Shown: positions 1 through 9,077, numbered from the stretch's first letter. The stretch is DNA of 64,000 nucleotides from Campylobacter concisus ATCC 51562 (GCF_000466745.1 NZ_ANNI01000004.1:1-64000), one strand, 5' to 3'. Translations and numbers: made by a program. Notes: generated from the letters alone by a model not told the origin.

Positions 1-69
1 ATAGCTCAGGGGTAGAGCACAACCTTGCCAAGGTTGGGGTCGCGAGTTCGAATCTCGTTTCCCGCTCCA
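1..69 (+). tRNA. tRNA-Gly (anticodon GCC), 5' truncated by window edge
   Basis: The sequence starts inside the acceptor arm. The D arm, the anticodon loop with GCC, the T arm (GTTCGAATC) and the 3' acceptor strand TCCCGC followed by encoded CCA are all visible. The first six or so bases (expected GCGGGA) lie before the window. It heads a cluster with tRNA-Leu and tRNA-Cys. Confidence 0.95.
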
Positions 70-77
70 TTAACTTA

Positions 78-164
78 GCCCGAGTGGCGGAATGGTAGAC
101 GCAAGGGACTTAAAATCCCTCGGTAGTTTTTACCGTACCGGTTCAAGTCCGGTCTCGGGCACCA
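78..164 (+). tRNA. tRNA-Leu (anticodon TAA)
   Basis: Acceptor stem GCCCGAG pairs with CTCGGGC and the CCA end is encoded. There is a long variable arm (CGGTAG/TACCG type) as expected for a class II tRNA. The anticodon loop carries TAA inside the stem AGGGA/TCCCT. Confidence 0.96.
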
Positions 165-170
165 CGATAT

Positions 171-244
171 GGCGACATGGCCAAGTGGTAAGGCATGAGC
201 CTGCAAAGCTTTGATCCCCGGTTCGAATCCGGGTGTCGCCTCCA
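171..244 (+). tRNA. tRNA-Cys (anticodon GCA)
   Basis: Acceptor stem GGCGACA pairs with TGTCGCC, followed by T and CCA. The anticodon loop CTGCAAA gives GCA. It lies 6 bp after tRNA-Leu, probably in one transcript. Confidence 0.95.
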
Positions 245-276
245 AACTTCAAAAATAACTACTCGAAGGAATAACA

Positions 277-432
277 GTGAGAAATTTACTTTTAGCAGCT
301 TGTATAGCATTTTTTGTAGCTGGTTGTTCAAATACTTGGCATGGCGTAAAAGAAGATACTCATAATGCTAAAGAATGGACCAAAGAAAAGATAAATGATG
401 GAGCTACATATATTAAAGAAAAAACAGAGTAA
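277..432 (+). CDS. Small entericidin-like lipoprotein (51 aa)
   Basis: GTG start, with GAAGGA about 6 bp upstream. The product begins MRNLLLAACIAFFVAGCSN: a short basic N-terminus, a hydrophobic stretch and the lipobox VAGC, so Cys17 is the predicted lipidated residue. The mature part is about 35 residues and rich in Lys, Glu, Asp and Trp. Size and layout resemble entericidin-type small lipoproteins, but this is by architecture only. It lies between tRNA-Cys and tRNA-Ser and would be read in the same direction as the tRNA cluster, so it may share their transcript. Confidence 0.75.
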   Translation: MRNLLLAACIAFFVAGCSNTWHGVKEDTHNAKEWTKEKINDGATYIKEKTE

Positions 433-490
433 AATTTAGAGATTATAGTAAATTTTAAGCAAAGTTGGTTATAATCACAAATCCTTAATT

Positions 491-580
491 CGGGAGATGG
501 CTGAGCGGTCGAAAGCGGCGGTCTTGAAAACCGTTGAGGTGTGAAAGCCTCCTGGGGTTCGAATCCCTATCTCCCGGCCA
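491..580 (+). tRNA. tRNA-Ser (anticodon TGA)
   Basis: Acceptor stem CGGGAGA pairs with TCTCCCG; discriminator G, encoded CCA. There is a long variable arm (class II). Anticodon loop CTTGAAA gives TGA. Confidence 0.96.
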
Positions 581-1104
581 CCTATCTAATTCCTTGTATA
601 GTTTATAAAGCGTTACCTAGATTTATTGTTCATAATGGCTATAAGAAAATTTTTATAAAAATTTAGTCTAAAATTTACTAAAACTAAAAATAGTATAAAA
701 TTACTTATTCAAAGTAAGATACTGTAAGATAATGGAAAGTTTAAGAGTTTTTATATTTTATTTTTGGCTATCTTAAATTCTAAAAATAATATTTGTAGTA
801 GCACATCCAAAATATATAATAGGTCATACTCCTATGTATAAATATAAATAAAATTAATAATGTTGAATAAAGAATTTAAGACGAATCCAAAATAAAAATT
901 TAAATTAAAGCAATCCATGAAAATAGTTTAAAGACAAAGTAGTGGTTATGTTTTATGTAGTCTAGGTTCTATTTATATTTAATAGATAAAAGTACAACAG
1001 ACAAAAAATTAAACTACTTGCTGATAAATATTTTTTTGAAATATTATTTTGAGAGAATATCTAGCTACATAAAAGTAGCTAGATAAGGAAAATTTCTAAA
1101 AATT
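581..1104. other. AT-rich intergenic region without a convincing gene
   Basis: No open frame with a ribosome site or family motif is present on either strand. The only clear structure is the perfect inverted repeat near the frr end (listed separately). A short frame around 776-851 reads like a fragment of a larger protein but is too short to call. Confidence 0.6.
1059..1084 (-). terminator. Hairpin downstream of frr
   Basis: Perfect 10-bp inverted repeat ATCTAGCTAC / GTAGCTAGAT with a 6-nt loop, 20 bp past the frr stop. No strong U-run follows in the frr direction, so it may act as a 3' stabiliser or weak terminator. Confidence 0.5.
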
Positions 1105-1662
1105 TTAGATTTTTAAAAGCTCGGCTTCTTTTTCTTTTACAAGAGTATCGATTTTTGCAGTGTAGGTGTCAGTTATCTTTTGAACCTCATCCTGTCCCTT
1201 TTTGCTCTCGTCCTCAGTTATAGCTTTGTCTTTTTCAAGCTTTTTGACTTCATCATTTGCATCTTTTCTTACGTTTCTTATACTAACTTTGGCTTTTTCC
1301 CCCATTGATTTTGCATGTTTTGCATTTTCTTGGCGTTGCTCGACGGTCATAGGTGGGAAAAATAGCTTAACACTCTCACCATCACTATTTGGATTGACAC
1401 CGATATTTGCTGCTTGGATAGCCGATGATATGGCTTTTATCATACTTTTTTCCCAAGGCGTGATAGCGATAGTTGAAGCGTCGCTTGTAAGCACAGTGGC
1501 TACTTGGTTAAGTGGAGTTGGCGAACCATAATAATCAACCATTACATGATCTACGATATTAATGTTTACCTTGCCCGTTCTAAGCGTTGTAAAGTCACGT
1601 TTTAATGAAGCTATTGCTTTTTCGCAGCCTTCTTTTTGTGTTTCGTAAATTCTATTTAGCAT
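1105..1662 (-). CDS. frr: Ribosome recycling factor
   Basis: This 185-aa protein of full family length splits post-termination ribosomes together with EF-G. The typical N-terminal part ([20 protein letters not shown]) and the helical C-terminal half with [17 protein letters not shown] are both present. These segments contribute to the three-helix bundle of the L-shaped family fold. It is the last gene of a minus-strand group: the preceding polysaccharide deacetylase gene overlaps its start by 11 bp, so translation is probably coupled. A hairpin follows 20 bp downstream. Confidence 0.97.
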   Translation of the reverse strand: MLNRIYETQKEGCEKAIASLKRDFTTLRTGKVNINIVDHVMVDYYGSPTPLNQVATVLTSDASTIAITPWEKSMIKAISSAIQAANIGVNPNSDGESVKLFFPPMTVEQRQENAKHAKSMGEKAKVSIRNVRKDANDEVKKLEKDKAITEDESKKGQDEVQKITDTYTAKIDTLVKEKEAELLKI

Positions 1663-2611
1663 TGATGTCCTTTATTAGAAGTTTTGTACTTCGTTGATGA
1701 TCTACTTTTAGTGATATTAAAACTTTGCGTTTATCGAGAGGTGGGTTAAATTTACACTCAAAAACACCATTTGTCATAGGTACCTTTTTAAAGCCATTAA
1801 AGCCAGTCATAAAAAAACTACCCTCGCTAGCATTTGTATCAGTTTTTATAATGAGTTTGTCTATTGCATTATTTTGTGGATAGCTATCCGGAAATATCCA
1901 CTGGGCATTTAGAAATTTGCTATTAAAAGTCAGTGCTATTTTGGTACCGTTCATTACTGGTGTTCTATAAAGATCGTAAACATCACTCTTGTCTGAAACT
2001 GCACCTGAGTTTTGATTTAAAAGCGCTAAAAAACCAAATTCTTTTGCAAGTTTTACGACTCGACTATCGATCTCGCCGTATGGCACTGCAAAAAATTTTG
2101 GCTTATAACCCATATGTTTTTCAAAGGTCTCTACGCCTTTTTGAAAATCCTCTCTTAGTGCCTCGTCGCTAAGCTTCGTCATCCTTGGGTGCGCGTATGA
2201 GTGGTAGCCGATCTCGCCGTAGGCCTCAAGTTCCTTAATCTGATCAAAATCCAAATAATCGCCATATTTATTTGCACTGGCTTCCACATAAAGCATTAGT
2301 GCAAATGGATAGTTATACTCTTTAAATACACTAAGGGCCTTGTCATAGAAACTTTTATAACCATCATCTACAGTGATAACGATCCAGTTATCAGGTATTT
2401 TTTCGCCGGCATTTACAGCATCGACTAGCTTTGAGAGTTTAACGACTTCATAGCCATTATTTTTGAAATATTCAAACTGCTCTCTTAAATTTTTAATAGA
2501 AATATCAGTGCTTGTATGTCTTGGATCATCAAAGCGATGATAGACTAAAATATGAGCGTCTGCTAAAGCAAATGTTAGCGTCAAAAATGACGCTAAAAGT
2601 GTTTTTATCAT
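1652..2611 (-). CDS. Exported polysaccharide deacetylase (NodB-fold) family protein
   Basis: This 319-aa protein starts with a signal peptide ([19 protein letters not shown]). The catalytic domain of carbohydrate esterase family 4 occupies roughly residues 20-220: VITVDDGY carries the paired Asp and [10 protein letters not shown] the HxxxH metal motif. The roughly 100-residue C-terminal part looks beta-rich and is not typical of the core domain. It may act on periplasmic or cell-wall glycans, but the substrate cannot be read from sequence. Two bp separate it from secG upstream and it overlaps frr downstream, giving a secG-deacetylase-frr transcript. Confidence 0.85.
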   Translation of the reverse strand: MIKTLLASFLTLTFALADAHILVYHRFDDPRHTSTDISIKNLREQFEYFKNNGYEVVKLSKLVDAVNAGEKIPDNWIVITVDDGYKSFYDKALSVFKEYNYPFALMLYVEASANKYGDYLDFDQIKELEAYGEIGYHSYAHPRMTKLSDEALREDFQKGVETFEKHMGYKPKFFAVPYGEIDSRVVKLAKEFGFLALLNQNSGAVSDKSDVYDLYRTPVMNGTKIALTFNSKFLNAQWIFPDSYPQNNAIDKLIIKTDTNASEGSFFMTGFNGFKKVPMTNGVFECKFNPPLDKRKVLISLKVDHQRSTKLLIKDINAK

Positions 2612-2613
2612 TG

Positions 2614-2943
2614 TTATTTTGCTGGAGTTTGTGGTGCACTAGGAGCTGATGGTACGTCGTTTGACTTTGGTATGACTAGAGATTTACTATCGACGCTATC
2701 AACGATAGAGCGTTTTAGATCTTTATTGTAGAAGTATCCAAGTGCAAGTGTATTTAAGATAAATAAAATACCTACGATAAAAGTAAATTTAGCTAAAAAT
2801 CCAGCTGGTCCTTTTGCTCCAAAAAGACTCTCGTTACTTCCGCTATATGCCCCAAGTCCGATAGATGAGCTTTTTTGAAGTAAAACAGCGATAGTTATGA
2901 TGACAGCTAGAGCAAACTGTAAGATCAAAAATATTAAACTCAC
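2614..2943 (-). CDS. secG: Protein translocase subunit SecG
   Basis: This 109-aa membrane protein belongs to the SecYEG channel. Two hydrophobic segments (about residues 3-20 and 50-70) flank the family's conserved loop with LLQKSSSIGLGAYSGSNESL. A low-complexity Pro/Ala/Ser tail ends the protein. Its partner secY lies in the ribosomal operon at 31558. Confidence 0.93.
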   Translation of the reverse strand: MSLIFLILQFALAVIITIAVLLQKSSSIGLGAYSGSNESLFGAKGPAGFLAKFTFIVGILFILNTLALGYFYNKDLKRSIVDSVDSKSLVIPKSNDVPSAPSAPQTPAK

Positions 2944-3009
2944 GAAATTTCCTTTAAATTTTTAAAAATAATTGTTTGCGATTATACAAGAAAAGATTTA
3001 AATTTTTAG

Positions 3010-3393
3010 TTAAAGTTCTTTTTCAAGCTCATAAAGCTCGTATCTTATGCCTTTAAAAAGCTCGGCTTGTTCTAAATTTATGAGCTTAAAGCACTCTTCA
3101 AGCACGCGAGCACTCTCCTGGGCGCGCTTGAAATTTGCAGTGATTATCTCATCTAAATTTTCTCTAGCTTGCTCGCTTTTTGTGCTAGTTTTTAAAACGT
3201 CGTCTTGAGAATTTCTAAATTTTAAAAATTCTTTTTGCGGGATCTTTGCCTTGTGGCGGAGGGATTTTATCTTATAGGCGAGCTTGGCGTCATCAAAGAC
3301 ATATCTTTTCATATCTTCAACAACGCGAAGCCCTTCTTTTAGCCTATTTAGATTCGCATCTATTACTCGGTAGATGCGCTCATCTTTAGTCAT
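3010..3393 (-). CDS. ThiE N-terminal-domain-like protein (thiamine-phosphate synthase related)
   Basis: This 127-aa all-helical protein contains RVIDANLNRLKEGLRVVED and AQESARVLEECFKL. These are the signature of the accessory N-terminal domain found fused to some thiamine-phosphate synthases. The catalytic TIM barrel is absent, so this is a stand-alone version and may not make thiamine phosphate itself. It overlaps the upstream BI-1 gene by 8 bp, and 66 bp separate it from secG. In Campylobacter such genes are often labelled thiamine-phosphate pyrophosphorylase; the sequence supports only the accessory domain. Confidence 0.75.
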   Translation of the reverse strand: MTKDERIYRVIDANLNRLKEGLRVVEDMKRYVFDDAKLAYKIKSLRHKAKIPQKEFLKFRNSQDDVLKTSTKSEQARENLDEIITANFKRAQESARVLEECFKLINLEQAELFKGIRYELYELEKEL

Positions 3394-4084
3394 TTCTATT
3401 AAAAATTCCTAAAATTTGTAGTAATGATGTAAATAGATTTACAAAATCAAGATACAAAGCAACTGCGCCTTCAACTGGTGTTTCATAGTTTCCACGGATA
3501 ATATTTTGCGTATCAAAAAGTATATATGCGCTAAATAAGATCGATGAAATACTTGCGATTACAAGTTGAAACATTGTACTTTTAACAAAGATATTGATAA
3601 TAGCTGCTGCAATGATAACAATTAAGGTTATGAATAACATTTTACCCATTGTTGTAAAGTCACGTTTTGTATTCATCGCAAAGACGCTTAACGCACCAAA
3701 AGCAACTGTTGTTAGTCCAAATGCTTGAGCTACGATACCAGCTCCACTTGGCATGGCAAGGATTGCTGAAAGTAGCGGAGTTAGCGTAAGGCCACTTATA
3801 AAAGTAAATGCAAATAGAAGTATTAAATTTAATCCCTCTTTACGTTTAGCTGCCATTAAGCCAAAAAGTAGTGCAAATTCGACTATAACAAGCCCCCAAA
3901 ACAAAAATCTATTTGCCGCAAAAACGCCAGCGATGCTAATACCTACATAAGCGCCAGCTGTTGCTGAAAGCAGTGATGCTGCAAAAAGTTGATAAGTTTG
4001 TTTTATAAAAGTGCTTAGTGAGCTTTGAGAATACGCAAGCTCTTCTTGATTTTGCTTAGCGTAGTTTCTATCATACAAACTCAT
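3386..4084 (-). CDS. Bax inhibitor-1 (BI-1/YccA) family membrane protein
   Basis: This 232-aa protein has about seven transmembrane helices after a short polar N-terminus. The family hallmarks are visible: repeated small-residue-rich helices, FTFISGLTLTPLL in the middle, and the C-terminal ALYLDFVNLFTSLLQILG. Members form calcium-leak or proton-sensitive channels or interact with membrane proteases; the role in Campylobacter is not known from this sequence. The first gene of the minus-strand group ending with frr. Confidence 0.9.
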   Translation of the reverse strand: MSLYDRNYAKQNQEELAYSQSSLSTFIKQTYQLFAASLLSATAGAYVGISIAGVFAANRFLFWGLVIVEFALLFGLMAAKRKEGLNLILLFAFTFISGLTLTPLLSAILAMPSGAGIVAQAFGLTTVAFGALSVFAMNTKRDFTTMGKMLFITLIVIIAAAIINIFVKSTMFQLVIASISSILFSAYILFDTQNIIRGNYETPVEGAVALYLDFVNLFTSLLQILGIFNRND

Positions 4085-4215
4085 TTTTTCTCCTTATGAA
4101 TTTTTGTGGTGAGTTTAGCCTAAAATAATTAAACAATAAATAAAAAGAAGTTTAATAAAAAATATTAGTTTAAAGTCCGTTTTAGAGGGCATTTTTTTGA
4201 TTAAATAAAAGTTGC

Positions 4216-4221
4216 TATAAT
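4216..4221 (+). promoter_or_regulatory. Predicted -10 box of the carbonic anhydrase operon
   Basis: TATAAT preceded by TTGC, 35 bp before the chosen start. A well-formed -10 with no clear -35 fits the Campylobacter sigma70 pattern. Confidence 0.5.
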
Positions 4222-4255
4222 CGCGATAAAAATATAAAAAATGGAGATAAATTTT

Positions 4256-4900
4256 ATGGATGATTCAATACTTGAAGGTGCAGTAAAATTTATGGAAGAT
4301 GGCTTTTTAGAGCATGAAGAGCTCTTTAAAAGTCTGCAAAGCAAACAAGATCCTCACACACTTTTCATATCATGCGTGGACTCAAGGGTCGTGCCAAATT
4401 TGATAACAAACTGCCTGCCAGGCGAGCTTTTCATGGTGCGAAATATCGCAAATATCGTGCCACCATATAGAGTGAGCGAAGAGTTTTTGGCGACCACTTC
4501 GGCGATTGAGTATGCGCTTGAAGTTTTAAACATTAAAAACATCATCATCTGCGGACACTCTGATTGTGGCGGATGCGCAGCACTTTATGTTGATGAAAAG
4601 AAGCTAAAAAACACCCCAAACGTTAAGAACTGGATAAAACTGATCGAGCCGATCAAGCGAGAAGTGCTTAAATTTACAAGCGACGATCCAGCCAAAATGG
4701 CATGGCTAACCGAGAGGCTAAACGTGATAAATTCGATCGAAAACATAATGACCTATCCAAATATAAAAGATGAGTATGAAAGTGGCAAGCTTCAAATTTA
4801 TGGCTGGCACTACATCATAGAAACTGGCGAAATTTTTAGCTACGATTTAAAAGAGGGCACGTTTAAGCTTCTAGCGGACAAAAGAGGCGAAAATGCGTAA
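4256..4900 (+). CDS. Beta-class carbonic anhydrase
   Basis: It interconverts CO2 and bicarbonate in the cytoplasm, which is important for a capnophilic bacterium. Zinc site and catalytic dyad are visible: CVDSRV (Cys, Asp, Arg) and GHSDCGGC (His, Cys). I chose the ATG at 4256 (MDDSILEG) because GGAG lies 9 bp upstream; an earlier in-frame ATG at 4241 contains that ribosome site. The product is then 214 aa, normal for the class. The MscS gene overlaps its end by 8 bp. Confidence 0.93.
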   Translation: MDDSILEGAVKFMEDGFLEHEELFKSLQSKQDPHTLFISCVDSRVVPNLITNCLPGELFMVRNIANIVPPYRVSEEFLATTSAIEYALEVLNIKNIIICGHSDCGGCAALYVDEKKLKNTPNVKNWIKLIEPIKREVLKFTSDDPAKMAWLTERLNVINSIENIMTYPNIKDEYESGKLQIYGWHYIIETGEIFSYDLKEGTFKLLADKRGENA

Positions 4901-6737
4901 ATTTCTAGCCATTATCTTGCTTTGCTTTACCTTTGCTTTTGCGGCTGAGAGCAACAAAACTCAAGAAGAAGACATAATAAGCATAACAAATCAAATCCAA
5001 ACCCTAAACAGCCAGATAAAAATTTTAAAAGCACAGCAAAAAGATGCAAATAACTCAAAGGCTGACAACTCAAATTTAGCCAGCCTCCACAAAAAAAAGA
5101 GCGATCTTTTAGAAAAGATACCAAACTATATCATGCAGATCGAATTAACCCAAAGCGATATCAATAAATTTAATCTGCAAAAAGAGGTGCTAGAAAAAAA
5201 GGTAGCTAGACTAGAGAAGCAGTCAAACAAAGATGCCTACATCCAAAGCGCCATCGAGCTTGAGAAGATGAAGGTTGATTACGCTTACTACTCGGCGCTT
5301 ATTAGCCTTGAAGAGATCTTTAAAAAGGGCGCTAAGGCAAATTCCATAAAAGAAGTGATAGATAATGGCCTTTTAAATTTACAGACAAATTCTTATGTGA
5401 GCATAAAAGACCTAAAGGATTCACTAAATGACACTTCAGGTTCTTATGACAACGCCTTTTTTGACCTTGAGCTAAAAAAAGAGAGTGAAGAAGAAATTTT
5501 AACCTATCTTAAAAATAACGCCGATCTTCTAAGCTCAAGCATGCTCTTGTCTGAGCTAAATTTAGTCGATGCAGTCGAATACATAAACAGAGCAACTGAT
5601 ATAAATTCAAGTAAATTTAACATCGGCAAGATCGTTGTTATCGTTGCGATATTTTTATTTTTCGTTTCGCTAACTAGAATTCTAGCCAAACTAACCTACT
5701 GGCTAATGTCGCTCATCGCTTCAGGCGAAGGGGTAAAAGAGGCTAAAAATCAAATCGTTGATATCATCAAAAAGCCGATTTCAGCACTTCTTATCATCTA
5801 CGCGCTAAACATCTGTATCGGCGTTGGATTTTACCCAGTGCCAGTACCTCTAACGGTAGCAAATATCTTTTCTATCATATATATAGTCGCATTTTCATGG
5901 CTTGTCCTAACCATACTAAATGGCTACGGCATCGCTATAATCGATAAGATCGCGCAAAAAAGCAAGCGTAAAGAGGTGATAAACCTAGCACTGAAAGTCA
6001 TCTACGTGATCGTGCTAATTATCACACTTTTACTAATCCTTCAAAAGCTTGGCTTTGATATCTCAGCACTCATCGCCTCACTTGGTATCGGTGGTCTTGC
6101 CGTTGCCTTCGCTGCTAAAGACATCATCGCAAACTTCTTTGCCTCTGTTATGATGCTCTTTGACAACTCATTTTCACAAGGCGACTGGATAGTCTGTGGT
6201 GATATCGAGGGCACAGTCGTTGAGATAGGATTTAGAAAAACAACTGTTAGAAGCTTTGATAACGCCCTTATCTTCGTGCCAAACTCAAAGCTAGCAAGCG
6301 ATCCTGTTAGAAACTGGAGCAGAAGAAAGGTCGGCAGACGTATAAGAATGGTTATTGGCATCGAGTATGGGCCAACTACAGAAGAGATCAAAAAATGTGT
6401 AAATGACATCAAAAATATGCTGATAAATCACCCTGATATCGCTAAAAGCGAAGATATCGCGGCTAATAAAAGAGGACTAAAATATAGACAAAACATAGTC
6501 TCAGTTGATGACTACGCTGGATATAAGTCAAATTTATTTGTCGTGGTTGATGACTTTGCTGATAGCTCGATAAATATCCTAGTTTGTTGCTTTGCAAAAA
6601 CTATCGTTTGGGGAGAATTTTTAGATGTCAAACAAGATGTAATGTTAAAGATTATGGATATTTTAAAGCAAAATGGTCTAAATTTCGCATTCCCAAGCCA
6701 AAGCTTGTATATTGAAAGCGTCAAAGATAAAATTTAA
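4893..6737 (+). CDS. MscS-family mechanosensitive ion channel
   Basis: This 614-aa protein has a signal peptide (MRKFLAIILLCFTFAFA). A long helical, partly coiled-coil periplasmic domain (about residues 25-235) is followed by membrane helices from about 246. The MscS core is at about 385-500: a glycine/alanine-rich pore helix (SLGIGGLAVAFAAKD) and the beta-domain segment GDWIVCGDIEGTVVEIGFRKTTV. The role is tension-gated release of osmolytes. The architecture resembles the larger MscK/YbdG-like members rather than small MscS. Translationally coupled to the carbonic anhydrase gene. Confidence 0.92.
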   Translation: MRKFLAIILLCFTFAFAAESNKTQEEDIISITNQIQTLNSQIKILKAQQKDANNSKADNSNLASLHKKKSDLLEKIPNYIMQIELTQSDINKFNLQKEVLEKKVARLEKQSNKDAYIQSAIELEKMKVDYAYYSALISLEEIFKKGAKANSIKEVIDNGLLNLQTNSYVSIKDLKDSLNDTSGSYDNAFFDLELKKESEEEILTYLKNNADLLSSSMLLSELNLVDAVEYINRATDINSSKFNIGKIVVIVAIFLFFVSLTRILAKLTYWLMSLIASGEGVKEAKNQIVDIIKKPISALLIIYALNICIGVGFYPVPVPLTVANIFSIIYIVAFSWLVLTILNGYGIAIIDKIAQKSKRKEVINLALKVIYVIVLIITLLLILQKLGFDISALIASLGIGGLAVAFAAKDIIANFFASVMMLFDNSFSQGDWIVCGDIEGTVVEIGFRKTTVRSFDNALIFVPNSKLASDPVRNWSRRKVGRRIRMVIGIEYGPTTEEIKKCVNDIKNMLINHPDIAKSEDIAANKRGLKYRQNIVSVDDYAGYKSNLFVVVDDFADSSINILVCCFAKTIVWGEFLDVKQDVMLKIMDILKQNGLNFAFPSQSLYIESVKDKI

Positions 6738-6747
6738 GGAGAAAACA

Positions 6748-6906
6748 ATGAGTGATGATTTTGACTATGAAGAAGTAGAAGAAGACTACTCTGAATTTAA
6801 TGACGATGAGGACGATAGTAGCGATAGTTATGACTATAATTACGATGAAAATGACTACAACTACGAAGATAGTGACGAGGACGAAGATAGTTACGACTCT
6901 TATTAG
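6748..6906 (+). CDS. Very acidic Asp/Glu/Tyr-rich mini-protein (52 aa)
   Basis: The start at ATG 6748 (MSDDFDYEEV) is supported by AAGGAG 5 bp upstream; a longer frame from 6712 lies inside the mscS end. Nearly all residues are Asp, Glu, Ser, Tyr or Asn, with repeated DYNYDE-like units, no Lys or Arg, and almost no hydrophobic residues except Phe, Val and Tyr. It must be intrinsically disordered, with a strong negative charge at neutral pH. It lies 10 bp after mscS. Function unknown; calcium or other cation binding or a DNA-mimic role are possible only by composition. Confidence 0.7.
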   Translation: MSDDFDYEEVEEDYSEFNDDEDDSSDSYDYNYDENDYNYEDSDEDEDSYDSY

Positions 6907-6952
6907 AATGACTTAATGAAATTTAATGGAATAAATTTACAGGGAGTTTTGT

Positions 6953-8032
6953 TTGACACACGATTTTGTAGATCAAAGTAGTTATAAAGCTATCGATGAT
7001 ATCTATAAAACGATATTAGACGTTATGATAGCTGCAAATGCACTATCCTTGTTGCTTTTTATGATCATAGCTACACCACTACTTTTTATGTGCTTATTAT
7101 TTATAGCAGCTGGAATATTGCTTAGAATAAAATTTGACATAAAATATAGAGTATTAATATCCCTTGCATTTCACCTAAATATTATATTGCTTGTTACTAT
7201 TATTGTTACTACTATGGGTTGGAATACTGGAATTTGGATAATACTTGTTGGTGTAATTTTTATAAACTACTTCCTAGCGTTTGATTCAAAGAGCCTTACT
7301 TATATAATGGCATTTTTAGAATTAATCTTGCTTATACTTCTTTATTTTATTCATAAAGATGAGGCGCCGCTGATCCCATCAGCTATACGAGGGACGATAG
7401 TCGTGTGCAGTATTGTTTTTGCTTTTTTTATTGTTTTAAGACTTTCAATGTTTGCAGATATCATCACTTCTAGTGGATATCAGCAAATAAGAAAAGAGAC
7501 GGAAGAGCTTGAAAAGGACTCAAAGCATGATTTTTTAACGCAGCTTTTAAATAGAAGAACAATAGAAAAAACTTTAAGATTTGAACTAATTGCCAACAAG
7601 GAAAGAAGTGGTAATACAAATTTAGTCATAATGCTAGGCGATATTGATAATTTTAAAAAAATAAACGATACATACGGGCATGACTGCGGTGATGAGGTCT
7701 TAAAAGATGTAGCCAGTGCCTTGAAGAAATCATTTAGAGGTAAAGACTATGTTTGCCGCTGGGGCGGAGAAGAATTTTTGATAATCTTGCCCGATACAAA
7801 GATAGAATTTATCCATGAAGTGAGCAAAAGGCTTAAAAAACAGATAAACAACGCAAAACTTCCAGATAAAACTCCAGTTACTATGACCTTTGGAATGCTA
7901 ATATGCGCAAATGGTGTTGAGGTGGATTTTGAGCAAGCCATAACTTTAGTAGATAAGCTGCTTTACGAAGGCAAGCTAAATGGCAAAGACCGTATCGAAT
8001 TGGAAATTTTAAAAAAGGGCTCGGATGCGTAG
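6953..8032 (+). CDS. Membrane diguanylate cyclase (GGDEF), first of a tandem pair
   Basis: It would synthesise cyclic di-GMP from two GTP. The 359-aa protein has about six transmembrane helices (residues 25-165), a short linker, and a GGDEF domain with the active-site motif GGEEF at 271-275. An inhibitory-site motif RGKD lies at 262-265, so product feedback inhibition is expected. The start is TTG at 6953 with AGGGAG 6 bp upstream. The next gene is a paralogue overlapping by 8 bp. Confidence 0.92.
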   Translation: MTHDFVDQSSYKAIDDIYKTILDVMIAANALSLLLFMIIATPLLFMCLLFIAAGILLRIKFDIKYRVLISLAFHLNIILLVTIIVTTMGWNTGIWIILVGVIFINYFLAFDSKSLTYIMAFLELILLILLYFIHKDEAPLIPSAIRGTIVVCSIVFAFFIVLRLSMFADIITSSGYQQIRKETEELEKDSKHDFLTQLLNRRTIEKTLRFELIANKERSGNTNLVIMLGDIDNFKKINDTYGHDCGDEVLKDVASALKKSFRGKDYVCRWGGEEFLIILPDTKIEFIHEVSKRLKKQINNAKLPDKTPVTMTFGMLICANGVEVDFEQAITLVDKLLYEGKLNGKDRIELEILKKGSDA

Positions 8033-9077
8033 AATTTCACTCTATACGGCTCAAAAACTTATCATGCTTTCAATATTATCAACTCACGTCTGTTATTTTT
8101 TTATCTTTTTATTTATGAAAGAAGAAATTCTAGCAGTTACGAATGTATTTTCAGTAGCAACCTATCTTTTTCTTTTAAGGCTTATTTACGATAGCCCTGA
8201 AAATAACAAGATAACAATGGTAGTAGTCCAGCTTGAAATTTTATTTCATGCATTAGTTTGTATGCTAACACTTGGATGGGGATACGGATTTGGGTTATTG
8301 TTTTTAGCATCGTCGCTAATACTATTTTTTACTTCATTTACCTATAAATTTTTTAACTACATAATAGTTGCAACGCAAATAATTTTATCTATAGCCTGCT
8401 ATGTATATTTAGATGGCCAGCCTGTAAAAGATTTTGACGGCTTTAAAGATCTACTTTTTGTTTTTAACTTAAGTATGGTTTGCATATTTTCGGTTGTTAT
8501 TTCGTACCTTTTGGAAAGCTCAAATTTATTTATATTTTTAAGCATCTTAGAGGAAAAAGAGATGGCTGAAAATATCTTAAATCACGATCCATTAACAGGG
8601 CTTTTAAATCGTACTTCGATGCAGAAAATTTTAAGTCAAAATGATCTTTATAAAAATAGGGACTTTGCTATCGTTATGTGCGATATTGATAATTTTAAAA
8701 AGATAAACGATACCTATGGACACGGCGCAGGAGATGCTGTTTTAAGAAGCTTATCAGGCATATTTAAAAACACATTTAGAGATAAAGATAGAGTAGCTAG
8801 GTTTGGCGGAGAAGAATTTTTAGCAGTTGTCTTGGGCGTAAAAAAAGATGCAGCTATAAGTATCGTAGAGCGTGTGAGGGAGACTTTGAGTAAAAATATA
8901 GTTGAGTTTGAAAACATAAAGATCAACGCAACTATGACTTTTGGAGTAGTTGCTCATGATGGTACTGGAGAATTTAGCTTAGAAAAGATGATAAAACAAG
9001 CTGATAATCTACTTTATGCTGGTAAGCGAAGTGGTAAAAATATCGTTATGAGTGCGGATTACGATCCAAAAGTATAA
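8025..9077 (+). CDS. Membrane diguanylate cyclase (GGDEF), second of a tandem pair
   Basis: This 350-aa protein has the same plan as its neighbour: about six transmembrane helices in residues 12-160, then a GGDEF domain with GGEEF at 261-265 and an inhibitory RDKD at 252-255. Both proteins share DIDNFKKINDTYGH and similar membrane halves (a GW.xG. motif near residues 85-90), indicating duplication. The substrate residues look intact, so it should make cyclic di-GMP; the ligand sensed by the membrane part is unknown. A bidirectional hairpin follows the stop. Confidence 0.92.
   Translation: MRRISLYTAQKLIMLSILSTHVCYFFIFLFMKEEILAVTNVFSVATYLFLLRLIYDSPENNKITMVVVQLEILFHALVCMLTLGWGYGFGLLFLASSLILFFTSFTYKFFNYIIVATQIILSIACYVYLDGQPVKDFDGFKDLLFVFNLSMVCIFSVVISYLLESSNLFIFLSILEEKEMAENILNHDPLTGLLNRTSMQKILSQNDLYKNRDFAIVMCDIDNFKKINDTYGHGAGDAVLRSLSGIFKNTFRDKDRVARFGGEEFLAVVLGVKKDAAISIVERVRETLSKNIVEFENIKINATMTFGVVAHDGTGEFSLEKMIKQADNLLYAGKRSGKNIVMSADYDPKV

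Noticed and set aside
776-851. Short frame reading VVAHPKYIIGHTPMYKYK before a stop
   Set aside because: GHTP recalls phosphoesterase ends, but there is no start, no ribosome site and no other conserved part; too short to call even a pseudogene.
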